Assembly: GCA_032988165.1 (NCBI GenBank)
Contig: JANTQF010000001.1
Span: 124,001-188,000, forward strand
Origin: Emmonsiellopsis sp. PD_33
Taxonomy: Eukaryota; Ascomycota; Eurotiomycetes; Onygenales; Ajellomycetaceae
DNA length: 64,000 nt
Direction: 5' to 3'
Shown here: in pieces, positions 23,870-35,189 of the stretch
How the letters are laid out: the number at the start of each line of letters is the position of its first letter
Position numbering within the stretch: the first letter of the stretch is position 1
Notes under the pieces: model-generated
Told to the model about the DNA's origin: nothing
What the model saw: only the letters and a program-made list of their open reading frames with translations
Databases searched by the model: none
Made by a program: the position numbers and the translations under genes

Positions 23870-25287
23870 AATAATCTTAACATTAGTAAAACAAGTGTTG
23901 AGGCCTTTAAGGTTAATGATAGATTTTGAGGCTAATGCCTAGAAGTATTAATTGATTGGCATTTATAAATAATCACTGGCTAGCAGGTGTTTTTTATTGC
24001 TGGTATAGTCTTCAAGTAAGATAAAGCATAGTGTACCCTTAATCCAAATTACAGTAGTAAGAATAGATAGCTCTATAATAACTAAGAGCTACTTGAAAGA
24101 ACTGATGTCAACAGCCTGTATGTATTACTTTGAAAAGGTTCTATCATTTTGGGGTAAGAATGTTTCAATAATCCTTAAGTGTATGAGGGAAGTAGGGTTT
24201 CCAATAGTCATAAATCCTCCAGTATAAGAAGGGTAGGGGTGGGAACTGGAGAACAAACATTAAGTAAATTATTGGAGAATTTCACTACTTGAACTGCTCA
24301 GAACTGTAACCTGGGAGGCTGAACAAGTATAGCCTTTAATGAGGTATAAGGAGATAAACTTAGTATAGACAAGACATTTAGTATCATTAGGAAGGATAAT
24401 CTCCAATATATCTGCATAGTAGATGATATATTAAGTGTTGACTTCAGTAACCATCTTCTCATAGATCATATGCCTAGATTGTAGGTCATATATTATAAGC
24501 ATTGAGGGATCATGTTTGACAAGATAAAGCTTATTCTGACTAATAAAATATGGAACCTCATTGGTCTTAACTGGCCACCATACTTCCCCAGTTGGAAGGC
24601 ACATAACAAGGATCCTAGAGATAGAGAATTAATTAGCTACCTAAAAATAAATCACAATTAAAATAAAAAAGAGAGAGATAGAGAGGATAGTGAGACATAC
24701 ATGGAGATATTATCACAAACATAGAGACACAAAATATTATTAGCATTAAGAAGTATTTAAGTGTATGAAAGATGGAAGTAAGAGGGAAGTGAAATCTCCT
24801 GGCAGGCAACTATCATCTCACTTCTCAGGATTTACCAATATAGCTTGCAATGTTCAAATCAGGCTATAAAATTGCCAGCAGTTGCAAAGCATTATGAGGG
24901 ATTATAGTTTTAGGATACTGTTAGCTTGCTACAGGAGAGCTTATATGTAGTCCTAGCTAAAGGAGGGAATTAGGCTGCAAAGAGAAAAGTTAGGGATGGT
25001 TATAATATATCTAATGCTGTGTATGTTTAGGCTCTGAGCTGCAGATTAAGAGACATAAGATACTTAATGAGTTGAGGCTAGTAATATAGACAGCCATACT
25101 TTTAAATTTATGAGAAGATATATGCATTCCAGTGTTAGCTGACAAGCTTCATGTGGCAAACTTCAGCTGGTAATATATACTGAAGAATTAGAGAAGCACA
25201 GTTATTATTAAGACACTTAAATGGATTGGACAAATTGTGGTAAGGTGAGGGTTCAGGGCTCAGCAGGATTATGCTAGGAATAAGCAT
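23870..25287 (-). pseudogene. F-box gene, array member M (decayed)
   Basis: The start at 25287 opens MLIPSIILLSPEPSPYHNL. The F-box is one of the clearest in the window: NPFKCLNNNCASLILQYILP, AEVCHMKLVS, a stop where Trp or Gln is expected, then HWNAYIFS. The C-terminal exon has EVPYFISQNKLYLVKHDPSM, LIIYDLQSRHMIYEKM, ILEIILPNDTKCLVYTKF, HLRIIETFLPQNDRTFSK and INQYF. The 3' end is estimated at about 23870 from the conserved tail. The first exon is open from its start through the F-box to KLVS, about 57 codons. No frameshift is needed to read the F-box exon. Confidence 0.8.
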
Positions 25288-25766
25288 CTTAGATGCTTAA
25301 TGAGATGTTGAGTGACATGAAAGGTACAGTCAGGAAGGATAACAAGTCTAAATAGTTTATATTAGCTTAAGTTTATTACATGTTTTATTGCTAGAGATTC
25401 AGTTGGTGTCTAGTAGATTTCATTGGTTCAGTAGGGTAGTCATATAGAATGACTATATACCTTGCTCAATTTTAAGAAGAAAATGCATGATTTTTTACAA
25501 AAATAGATGTAGTTATGTATATTTAAGGGGAAAGAATGAGAGCAAGGAGTCCAAGATAAATAAAATTGAAAAGTAGTGGGAGTACTGATCAAGATTGAAT
25601 GATAACAAGGAGAGTTGTGAAGAGAAAGAAGGAGGGCTAGAATTTTATATTTACTAGTAATTAGGTTAGTTAATACTGTAAGGTGTATTAGTAATAACTG
25701 GCAACATATGCTTGATTTTTGTGGTGATAAGAAAACATAACATTAAGGTATAAATAAGTGGTGATT

Positions 25767-26110
25767 TTATATTCCTCATTCCCTCACTTTCCATAAGGCT
25801 AACCCTCTAACCCATAATTCTAAGAGGCAAGCAATTAGTGGACCAGAAATGTAGTATTATAGGAATGGTGCACAGTACAATGTGGTTATTAATATGATTA
25901 GAGACAGATGAGACATACCATTCACATAATAAGTAATGATTTTTTATATTCCTCATTCTCTAACTCTCCCTAATATGGACCCCCTAATCCTAACACCCTA
26001 AGTCAAATATATACAAACTGTAGTATTCATGTAAGCAGTGTTTTTTATACATTCCTCATTCCCTAACTCTCTCTAAGGCTAACTTCCTAATCCTAACACT
26101 CTAAGTTCCA
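25767..26110. repeat. Telomere-like dispersed repeat, three copies
   Basis: Three degenerate copies (about 25767-25830, 25940-26005, 26042-26106) of ATTCCTCATTCCCTAACTCT, CCCTAAGGCTAACCCCCTAA, TCCTAACACCCTAAG, each about 65 bp and separated by about 100-170 bp. Two more copies lie at 39675-39740 and 39790-39870. The CCCTAA/CCCTAAC words resemble fungal telomeric repeats but are embedded in a longer unit. They occur in the long upstream region of member M. Confidence 0.65.
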
Positions 26111-26273
26111 GTATTAAAATCTGGTCATTAATAAGTAAATTCACTTACTTGCTGTATCTAGGGGGGGGGGTGTTGTAAATTATTATAAATTGAGGTTTGC
26201 AGGATTAATCACACCTGTAATGACTCTAATGACAAGAAGATAGTTTATAAAGGTAAACAGTAGACAATTAAAA

Positions 26274-26300
26274 GATGAATACTAAGCAGTTAGTGCATCA
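26274..26300 (-). promoter_or_regulatory. Array palindromic element upstream of M
   Basis: GATGAATACTAA-GCAG-TTAGTGCATCA. One outer C-to-T change leaves a T:G wobble. It lies about 990 bp upstream of member M; the extra distance is filled by the telomere-like repeats. Confidence 0.65.
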
Positions 26301-26535
26301 TACCTATACACCATGTGAGATTAGGAGAAAGAAGAGAGGCAGATAGAGGGAAAAAAAAAAGAAGTAGTAATTTGCAGAGTAAAGTAAAGTAATGTTTATG
26401 TTGGCTTCATCCTGACTAACTATAGATTCCTCATGTTGATTGGGAGTCTTGACAGAATGGTGTGATCTGATTGATGTGAATTTAAACTGTTATCATATAA
26501 CTTAAGTAAAGGGCAATAATATGACTTAGATCTTA

Positions 26536-26830
26536 GTGCAACCTTTCCTTTTGTGGCTGAGTGTCATCCCTCCTGAGGTTCTGCAGACCTTACATTGTGC
26601 AATTCCTTTAAATACTAGTACTAAGAGAGGCTCATGGGCATTCAGTATTTTTTTTGATGGGGAAAGGAAATGCCATAGGACTACTGGTGCAGCTAACACA
26701 TTAACTAGACTTAGTTAGATACTAGTGAGAGTCTCTTCCTAGGGGCCAAGCCCACCTAGGCCTTGCACCAGCCATGCCTCTCATGGAGGCTTCATTCTGA
26801 CAGGGCCTGGATTAAAAGCTAGTTATTATT
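26536..26830 (+). other. GC-richer island with open frame, unknown
   Basis: Locally richer in C and G than its surroundings and without the purine skew. A plus-strand frame is open for 60 codons from 26536 (MQPFLLWLSVIPPEVLQTLH), continues through STKRGS and GERKCHRTTGAANT, and stays readable past one stop as SSWGPSPPRPCTSHASH-like text to about 26800. Ser/Pro/Arg-rich composition suggests a disordered segment. It is not part of the F-box family. It could be a fragment of a different gene or transposon inserted in the array. No family recognised. Confidence 0.35.
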
Positions 26831-27359
26831 GGAGTCTGGAGGAAGGGCAGGCTCAATATATAGGCAGTTAATTGCACTAACACTAATTTAATAACCTGGA
26901 AAAAAAAAAACCTCTTCTATATTACATAAAAAGTGAATGGCATTGCTGAGAGGATAAAGGCATAAAGAGCCTCCTAATAAAGATGTACTGGGAATGCAAA
27001 AGAAACAATAATAAAATCAGTATAGTATGATTAGATCTGAAACCATCAAATGGGGATTCTAACTGACAGCTTTGGGAACCTCCATTAAGAAACACAAGGT
27101 GAAAAAGATGGAAAAGAAAAAGCTAAAAGATAAATAAACAAAACATTGATGATGGGTAACTGATTTAGTGCATGAGGATTTGAGATGGAGAAAGTAAATC
27201 AAGATAAATAAAAAGATAAAGGATATGAAACTAAAGAGAGAAAATTCAGCAGCACAAAAAGTCCTATTCATAGTTAAAAGATATTGCAGCTCCAATGAGA
27301 ACAAAGTGGATAAAAGATTTTACAAGAAATATAGGGGTTAAAAGGTGAAAATTAAAACT

Positions 27360-28877
27360 GAAATAGCCATACTATTGTATAGATTCCTGAGGTATAAGCC
27401 TTTGCTTGTATTTGTTCTTATTGAGTGAGTTGAAGGTCAGTAATATACTGAGCAGACTTGTTTAGTACTGTAATAGGCTGAAAAGATGTCATGTGCAGTA
27501 ATTAGTCAATTGGGACAGGCAAATAGTTTAAAAAAAATTTCTTTATTGTATGTTGGCTGCAGTCTTCAAGTGCCATGAAGTAAGGAGTATCATTAATGAA
27601 GCTGAAAGTAATGGCTGTAGATGCCTGGAGGTATAGACTAATGTGATTGCAATTTCCCAGGTTAATAGCATCTATTTGCTCCTGTATAAATGTCTTATCA
27701 TACTATAATATATATATCTTGATAATCCAAAGATGCTTCATAGGAGAAGTGGGACATCCAACAAATTTGAATCCTCTATTAAAGATGGGTTGAAGATATG
27801 AGCTATGTGACCAAGGCTGGAAAAATTACTGGAGAATTTGACTAGTCATGCTGTCTATGACTGTTGCCTGAAATTATTTGTGATTTTTATACACAGATGT
27901 GTAAAAAATGTTCATATATATAACTCATTTGCTCCCTTAGGGTAGGATATGCTCCATTAAAGCTTGAACATGAATGAAGAACTCAGCTGTGTTTTTAGTA
28001 GCTAGTTCCATGTAGATAGAGCTGCCATATTTGAGGTTATAGACTCCAAGAGATAGAGGTTCAAGTTGAGCAACATAAAGCTTATTTTTTCCAATCAGGT
28101 ATGAGACCTCATTTGATGAACATAACCACAATTCTTAGCTGGTGTTTAGACAAATAATAATAGTCCTAAAAAAATGAAGCAAAAGAGGGTAGGTGTTGAG
28201 CATTAATGAGCTATTTACAGATATATCAAAGAATATTAATAGAGCAAAGAGTACTAGATGTACATGAGATTGATACCATGAAACTGCAGATAAAGGATGC
28301 TAGTATCATTAAGAAGCAGTATGATGTTGAGGGAATCACAGTAAGATGTGCTTAAAAGTAAATAGCAAATTAACATTTCATGGTATGAACTAATTATACC
28401 ATGATTTTGGGTTTACCAAAAAATGAACCCATTGTCAAACCACACAATGTAGTTGCCTGCTGTGGTCAGAAGCTGTGTATATGCATACTTTTTCATCAGG
28501 GTGGCTTTGCCTTGTGAGAAGTGGTGGAATGTCATGGCTAAAGAGGGGTTTTTTTTAGTCAAAAGAAATAAACAAAAGATGCCAGTTGATAATATACCTA
28601 GTGCTGTATATTACTCAACTCAGGACTACAGTTAAAGAGATAAAAACTAAGCTCTAAACTGTAGCCAGTGATAAACCTAGCCCTGGTTGCTGATCTATGA
28701 TTTTATGTAGTTATTTCATATCCTACTGATGAGCCTGAAGCAGCAGACTGTACTGGGCAGTAGATTATTTAGAATAAAAGAGAGACAAACTGCACTGAGA
28801 GATTTAAAGGGGTCAAGAGATCTAATGGGTAGTTAAGATGGATCCACTTGGATTTTACTCATCTCAGAGATTTCCAT
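27360..28877 (-). pseudogene. F-box gene, array member L (decayed)
   Basis: The start at 28877 opens MEISEMSKIQVDPS. The F-box reads LDPFKSLSAVCLSFILNNLL, then STVCCFRLISRI, with the Trp now a stop, then NNYIKS. The exon ends at an AGGTATATT donor. The last exon is open across 64 codons: LWLCSSNEVSYLIGKNKLYV, LSLGVYNLKYGSSIYMEL, ALMEHILP. It continues with DSMTSQILQ, FNRGFKFVGCPTSPMK and KTFIQEQIDAINL. A long tail (VPIDWLLHMTSFQPITVL, YITDLQLTQ, EQIQAKAYTSG) runs on to about 27360 and matches the tail of member I, giving the best view of the family's C-terminus. Confidence 0.8.
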
Positions 28878-29322
28878 GCATTGATTTCTTGATAGGGCCA
28901 GATAGGAAAAGAGGGGGAAAAAGAAGAGGAAGGGCAGGAATAGTTGCATTAAAACTCATGATTAGCACTTGATTTCTTATATGTATTATTTTTCCTCATG
29001 GATGTTGTTGGAGAGGCCTAGGAAGTTGACCTACATGCTTGTTAAGTATTAATAGAAGGAGAAAAGGACAGAGAGACAGGAAAGGAGAAGCTAGAATGTA
29101 GATAGAAATGCAGGTGCAATCTTCTATCCTACCTCCTATAGGAAGTGTGGAAAATGAATATGATGGCTGGATATATAGTTTTTTCCTGATAATAGAACTA
29201 AACCTGTATTAGTAATGCTATTATAAAGCTGAGCAAAATCCAGTGGGCAAGGGTAATTAATAAATAATAAAGAAGGGGGTAAATAACTGGGTTGGGACAA
29301 AATGATTTATTAGAAAAGTAAA

Positions 29323-29345
29323 GAGTATTGAATAATTAATACTAA
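29323..29345 (-). promoter_or_regulatory. Degenerate palindromic element upstream of L
   Basis: AGTATT-GAAT-AATTAATACT keeps the hairpin geometry of the array element but lacks the flanking GATG and CATCA. It sits about 450 bp upstream of member L, the position expected for the element. Confidence 0.35.
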
Positions 29346-29739
29346 CTCTAAAGATATTATATGATAAAAAGGCCAGGTGATTGATCTGAATAGATCAGGC
29401 AAAGTTGAAGCATGAGAAAAGGACAAAAATTGAGACTAAATAGAGGGAAAAAAAAGGAATAAAAAAGGAGGATATAAAAAAGAGCACAAAATCCACCAAC
29501 TTAACATTATAGATAGCAAAAAGATATTAAAACAGAACAAGTAGTTATTTTTGGGTTAGAGAGTTAAAGAATGTTACATGGATTTATCCTTACTTGAAGA
29601 GGTAAAACCTGATAACCTCCAGGGGGTTAGTGTTTATTCCTGGAATTATTTCTGATTTGCAGAGAGTAAATGATTGATCACAGGAAACTGAGAAGCATTA
29701 GTTAGTAAGCTTTTGAACTTTAGGAGTATACTTTTGGAG

Positions 29740-31030
29740 TAATATACTGCATATATTATTATAGAAAGAGATGATATCAAAAGGGAGGAGTTCTTGACTA
29801 AATATGACAGAGCTAAAATTCAACTGTAGAAGAATAGTAGTTGTTTGTTATTTGACAAACATTTCATCACTCTGTGGTATGAATGTCATGAGAAAACAAA
29901 CACATGAGTTAAATTTAGGGTAAACACAGAATTCAAATCCTCCATTAAATGTTGGTTGAGGAGAGGGCATTTTATTAAGATAATGCTGGATTTACTGGAG
30001 AATTTAATCAGTTTGACTGTTAATAATAATTATCTGGTAAGGGATATGATCAGTGAATATCATTAAGTAACTATTACTATCATCATCATTGCCTTGGACA
30101 TCTGATACCCTTGCATGGTAGAGAATGTATTTCTTACTATTTAGAGTAATAAGCTTAAATGCATCTCCATTTAAGAATTAGTCCTCAATATTTTTAATAG
30201 CTTGTCTTTTGTAGAGAAGGCTTCCAGATCTAAGGTCATATACAACAAGCAGTTCTGGAGAGCTGAGTTGGCACATATAAAGCTTACTCTACTCAATAAG
30301 ATAGAGAAACTCATATGTTGGATGTGACCACAATTCTTGTGTGGTTTGAAGAGAGATAATGTGGATTCTAATGACAAATTATTGATGAGCTATTATCAAG
30401 TATAGAATATTAAGAAAATGTATAGGGAAGATACCTAGGGATGTCAGAGAAAAGTTAAACACAAATAATACCTACATCATTAAGATAGATGTTGGCCTCA
30501 CATGGAGGATCATCAAATGAAATAGTATATTCATGCTGACTTGAAAGTGATAATTATATAGAGATAGAACTATAATTAATAACTTACTAATATAAAATCC
30601 CTTCTTTGAATTATATAATATAATTTCCTGCTATCTGCACTTCATCATCAGAAGAATATTCATACAAAACAGTTACATTATCTTGAGAGAAGTTGTGAAA
30701 TATATGTGCTACAAACCTGGAAGTCAGTAATAGTAGATGTAAACAAGGAGGAGAATAACATACCTAGGGATATATATTACTTGACCCTGAGGTCTAATTG
30801 AAGAGAGGACAGGTGGGCATGAAACTCAGATCAGTGATGAAGCTAGCCATACTCTTAAATTCATAATGTGGTGTGGTTACTCTATGTGCAGCTAACACAT
30901 TGAAGCTGGCAGATATCAATGAATGATATCTACTACATCATCAAGTTAAAATAGTCTCTATTAAGCTGATGAAATGGATCTATAGAGCTACTAAGCTTTT
31001 ATTAGAGGGATTAATGTTACTGTGTTAGAC
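29740..31030 (-). pseudogene. F-box gene, array member K (decayed)
   Basis: The F-box exon is badly damaged: DPFHQLNRDYFNLMM, two consecutive stops, ISFIDICQLQCVSCT, then NHTTL and LHH with stops at former Trp codons. It ends at a CTAGGTATGTT donor near 30757. The start is not identifiable, so 31030 is an estimate. The middle exon is better preserved: IFHNFSQDNVTVLYEYSSDD, then EVQIAGNYII. The last exon keeps LWSHPTYEFLYLIE, SKLYMCQLSSPELLVVYDLR, SGSLLYKRQAIKN, FNGGFEFCVYPKFN and MTFIPQSDEMFVK. Acidic DDD runs interrupt the region after the NSKKYILYHA segment, as in members H and I. Confidence 0.72.
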
Positions 31031-31411
31031 TTGAATCTACTATATTTTAGGGCCTAGGCAAGGGACTGTTAATAAACTGAGACAATAATGTGAAATGTTA
31101 TTTAAAAAAGAACTACCATGTGTAAAAATTAAGAAGTTGCATAGAGATGTATAAAAGGAAGAAAAGATGGCTGAAGAGAATGAAATTATAAAAGTGGTAG
31201 TGAATATAAAGTTAGTTGGTGGGTTTTTTTGAGATGGGAAGAGTCAACAAATAAAATAGTAGCTAAGTCTCATTTGGAATAACATATTTCTTTATCTTAA
31301 TGCATCACTTGATGGAAGGAAAATCTATATGAGTAGAAGGTTAGTATTCTAGGAATAGAGAAGAAGAGTAAAGAAGAAAACTTAAGAAAAATTGAGAAAA
31401 GAAAGGATAAA

Positions 31412-31438
31412 GATGAACATTAAGTAATTAGTGCATCA
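31412..31438 (-). promoter_or_regulatory. Array palindromic element upstream of K
   Basis: GATGAACATTAA-GTAA-TTAGTGCATCA. One C-to-T change leaves a T:G pair in the stem. It is about 400 bp upstream of member K and 350 bp beyond the end of member J. Confidence 0.65.
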
Positions 31439-31784
31439 ATTTCTAAAGAGTAGGACTATTGAAGACAGGGAGAGAGAAAAGGAGAAGAATGAGATAAAAA
31501 GAGAGAGAAAAGAGAAGAAGAGTAAAATAAAAAAATAGAGAGAAAGGAAGAGAAGCTATTATTATAATTCATATAATTCCACAAAATGAAAAAGATAACT
31601 ATTTTTTAAGAGAATAATTCTAGAACTGGCATGGAAAAGAATTCTGCAAAGGGACAAAAAGACAAAAAACTAACAAACTTTAAAATTAGAGGAGCTAAAT
31701 GTAGTCATTACTTGAGTTAGAAAGCTCTACCTAAATGCATCCTTATTCAGAGAGATAGATGTTTTAAGGATAGAAATATCAATT

Positions 31785-33163
31785 CTACAGCTTCTTGATG
31801 GGCTGCTGCAAATCTAAAAGTAAATCTTTATCTATGTGAATTATATTTTCATTCATGTTGGCTAGGGTGTAATTTGCAGCTCTGTAAGGACTAGACTCTT
31901 TAATTAACATAGTATATAGCTGATTGCCAGAGTTGACAATACTAATAGAAAGTGATAGATGGATGAAAATATCTTGATGATTAATTCTATACTCTAAGTT
32001 TGTGTAAATAACTTCTATATGCTTCTTGACAAACATTCCATCACTTCACAGGAGGAATGTCCTGATTGAGTGAAAAGAGGGTTTACATAGCTGAGAATGG
32101 GTATAGAACTGAAATCCTCCATTAAATGTAGATTTATAATGGAGGACTCCCAGTATATTATGTTTAATCTATTAAAGTATTTCCCCAGTGTGAGCAGTAA
32201 GAATAATCATATAGAAAGCCATATCAGATGAATGATCAGTTGAAGATGTGAAGCATATATAGACAATACATTTAGTGTCATTAGGGTAGATAATCTCTAT
32301 TGCATCAGTATAATTATACAGGAATTTAGCATCCTCAGGCATAGTTAATTTGGTATAGATGAGTTTGCAGGATTCAAGAGTATATGCACTGAGCATTGAT
32401 AGATTCTTTTTGCATGTATAAAGTAGATTCTTGCCAATCAGATATAGAGTACTATTATTCTCTAAGGACTGCAACTGTCATTCTCTGATGTCAAGGGAGA
32501 TGATATGAAAGCTAATAGTAAATAGTATATTAGTTATTAATAGCTTTAGAACAATAGGAATCAATGATATAGTGAACCTATCTAGCTAGGAAACTGAGAA
32601 GGCTCAGACATATGATATCCTGAGTGTTAAGGAGAAGTTTAGTAGACTGAAATGTGTTGTAAAGGGACATCTTATAGGGCTGAGTAATTTTATTACTAGC
32701 ATAGATTTACTAATATAAGGTCACATTGTCCAACCAGGCTATATATTTACCCCCTATTTTGAGGGAGGGTGTATTTGGGTATCTCTAGATTATAGTTGGC
32801 TTGCCACAGGAGAACTTGCAGAATGTGCAATCTATAAACCTGAGAGTTAGTAATAGTATATAAAAAAGAGTTAGGAAATAACATACCTAGAGATGTGTAT
32901 AGACTGGGTCTAAGTTCTGATTTGATTGATGTAAACTGAGCTATAAACAGCAGCTAATAATGCAAGTGTTCATGCTCTTCAATCCATAAAGTAGCATACT
33001 TATTTCATGTGTTGTTGACAGTCTACAGAGTACAGACTTCATAGGGTAGAAGATATTGAAGTACTAACATCAGATAGTTAGTATTGAGATGCTAAGCTGA
33101 ATCAAGGTAGTGAGAGAGTAGATTTTAAAGGGGTACTTCTTGGGATTTTAGATGATCATTCAT
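31785..33163 (-). pseudogene. F-box gene, array member J (decayed)
   Basis: The start at 33163 opens MNDHLKSQEVPL. The F-box survives as HLNTNYLMLVLQYLLPYEV, then CTL, a stop, TVNNT, a stop and NKYATLWIEEHEHLHY. The last exon is open for 100 codons: NNSTLYLIGKNLLYTCKKN, LSMLSAYTLESCKLIYTKLT, AIEIIYPNDTKCIVYICF. The C-terminal 83 codons to the stop at 31785 are also open (MFVKKHIEVIYTNLEYRI ... LLLDLQQPIKKL). A poorly preserved exon separates them. Introns use AGGTATGTT-like donors (about 32884). One of the less damaged members in its 3' half. Confidence 0.8.
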
Positions 33164-33762
33164 TATTTGAGTTGTTGAGGAACTAGTGAGTAATATTAAT
33201 AAAAGAGGAAGTCTCAAGGACTCATCTGTATAAATCAAATATAATTAGCATAATCCTGAATTTATTTTGATCTTTACATATATTCTAGATTGCATCTAAT
33301 TAATATTAGTGCATAGGGAAACACATCTGATGCCTGGGATGTTGCCAAATCCTGACAATGAGAGAGATCAGATTAGTGTCATAGAAACAACAAAAAGAAA
33401 GAATATGAGGTTTGAGTGGGGAAAAGAAATGAAAAGAATACAAGATAAACTATATATAAGGTCAAGGAGGTAGAAATAGAAAGTAAAAAGCTTGAAAAAC
33501 AGCAAAAAAGGCATGAGATATGATACTCACTGAGATGATTACTTCAGAGTGTTTGGATAAGAATAGATGAAGAGAATTAAAGACAGCAGAAGATGAAGAT
33601 GTAAGTAGGTTAATAAGACTAGATAACTAATATGTCTGAATAATACTGTAGTTTACTGGGGAGTAGATTTGTTGAGCCTGTTAGCTAATATACTACATAA
33701 CACATAGAGTGCAGAGAAATAAACAGAAAAAAACAGTTAAATAAGAAGAAAAAAATGCAAAA

Positions 33763-33789
33763 GATGAACACTAAGCAATTAGTGTATCA
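33763..33789 (-). promoter_or_regulatory. Array palindromic element upstream of J
   Basis: GATGAACACTAA-GCAA-TTAGTGTATCA, stem intact, 600 bp upstream of member J. Confidence 0.67.
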
Positions 33790-34024
33790 TAAGTAGAGTT
33801 GGAGATTTAAGGAGTTCATGGAGATCCTTAGATTCTTCTTCCTCAACTATAGTGTGATGAAGTTCATAGTTTTGAATATATAGATCTTTCATTGATTTGT
33901 GTATTACTAGGAGCTGATTCCAGAGGCTACAAAGCTCTTTTTAAACCTTGAGGGAGGTTGATGGGGATGGGTTGGAGGAGTGAGATCAGAAGCTTAGTTC
34001 TTTAATTTTCAGTTTATGATTCTC

Positions 34025-34354
34025 CTACTTTAAGTCCACAATGAGACTCTTAAGATCCCAAATAGAGGCCTTCAGGAACATCTCTCCTTGAAGTGGTTTC
34101 TTCCCCTTGTCTTGTGATTTGTCCCAACTACATGGGAGCATTGAGAAATCAGGGGAGGTAGAGACCCCTACTTTAGGAGCTGACCTATTATTAAGAAGAG
34201 TTTCAAGTTCATGGGTGCAGAGCTTGAGTCTATCAGCCTTGCATTGCACAGACATGAGCTTGCAATCATGTCTTTTTGAGGCAAGAAATAGTATTAAGAT
34301 TGAACTTGGATCCCTTGTGATTTTATCTCTTCTTGAGGGTTTTAATAATGTCAT
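34025..34354 (-). pseudogene. Unrelated protein fragment, helical, unknown
   Basis: A 109-codon open minus-strand frame unlike the F-box family: ITRDPSSILILFLASKRHD, KLMSVQCKADRLKLCTHEL, ETLLNN, a Ser/Pro-rich stretch, then KGKKPLQGEMFLKASIWDLK and SLIVDLK. After its stop the frame continues ENHKLKIKELSF, and a Ser/Pro-rich stretch follows. Charged heptad-like spacing (KADRLKL, ELETLL, WDLKSLIVDL) suggests a coiled coil. Likely former Arg codons are now Cys or His. It might be a fragment of a transposon gag-like or DNA-binding protein. Family not recognised. Confidence 0.4.
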
Positions 34355-35189
34355 GACCTTTAAAAGGGGATTGAAAGGAGTTTTTAATGAAATTCAGGGC
34401 AGACAGACTGTGTTATACAGCACCATGGAAGTCATTAGTTAGATAGGTTACATTCCCATTAACCTCTATTCTCTGGGTATTAATGTAGGGCAATGCCATA
34501 CTCCCCCCCTCCTCATTGATGCTAATTAAGTGGTTTCAGGGGCAGCAGGTCATATTATCATCATAAACTGAGTGTTGGTGAAAAGCAAACAGTAAGAATC
34601 TACAAATATTTTATTAGTATTTTAATCTTTGAGTCTTTATTCTTTTTTTTTTTTTGTGAGTCCTGAGGATGATACAGCTATGTTGACAGTAGGCATTAAG
34701 CTATAATAAAATAAGGATAGGAAGTTGACTCAGCCTGACATGTAACTTAATGCACTGAAGATACTCTTCTTTGAGCAAAATGCTGAAACAACACATAATT
34801 TGATTCAAATAATGTGATATTTGTGTATATTTACCACTGAAGAATTGTGGGGCCAAGATAAAGAATAGAAATGAAGAAGAAAGGAAAGAAGATAGAGAAT
34901 ACTTACTGTGATTAGATAGTATTATGTAAAGTCTCTAACTAGAGGCATATAAAAATAGATACTGAAGAAAAGTAATAAACAGGGATGTACTGTAGGGAGC
35001 CAGAATACCATAGGTAAAGGAAAAGAAATGCACACATTAAAAAAGTCAAGGTAGATATATAAAAGAAATGATATGAAAAGAGAGAATTAATAGTAAGGCC
35101 AATATAGTGGAGTATGGAGAGTTGTATCCAACTATATATCTATTCAATATTTCAAGAGCTTAAAAGAAAAAAAAAGAAAAATAGTAGTA
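34355..35189. other. No gene recognised
   Basis: Contains a GC-richer patch at 34490-34560 (runs of C and GGGGCAGCAGG) that may belong to the same foreign element as 34025-34354, and a poly-T tract near 34643. The rest is AT-rich with no motif from the array family. Confidence 0.3.

Noticed and set aside
9807..33789. Palindromes as transcription terminators
   Set aside because: Distance to the preceding gene's 3' end varies from about 0.3 to 1.9 kb, while distance to the next gene's start is tighter; intrinsic hairpin terminators are not expected for fungal protein genes.
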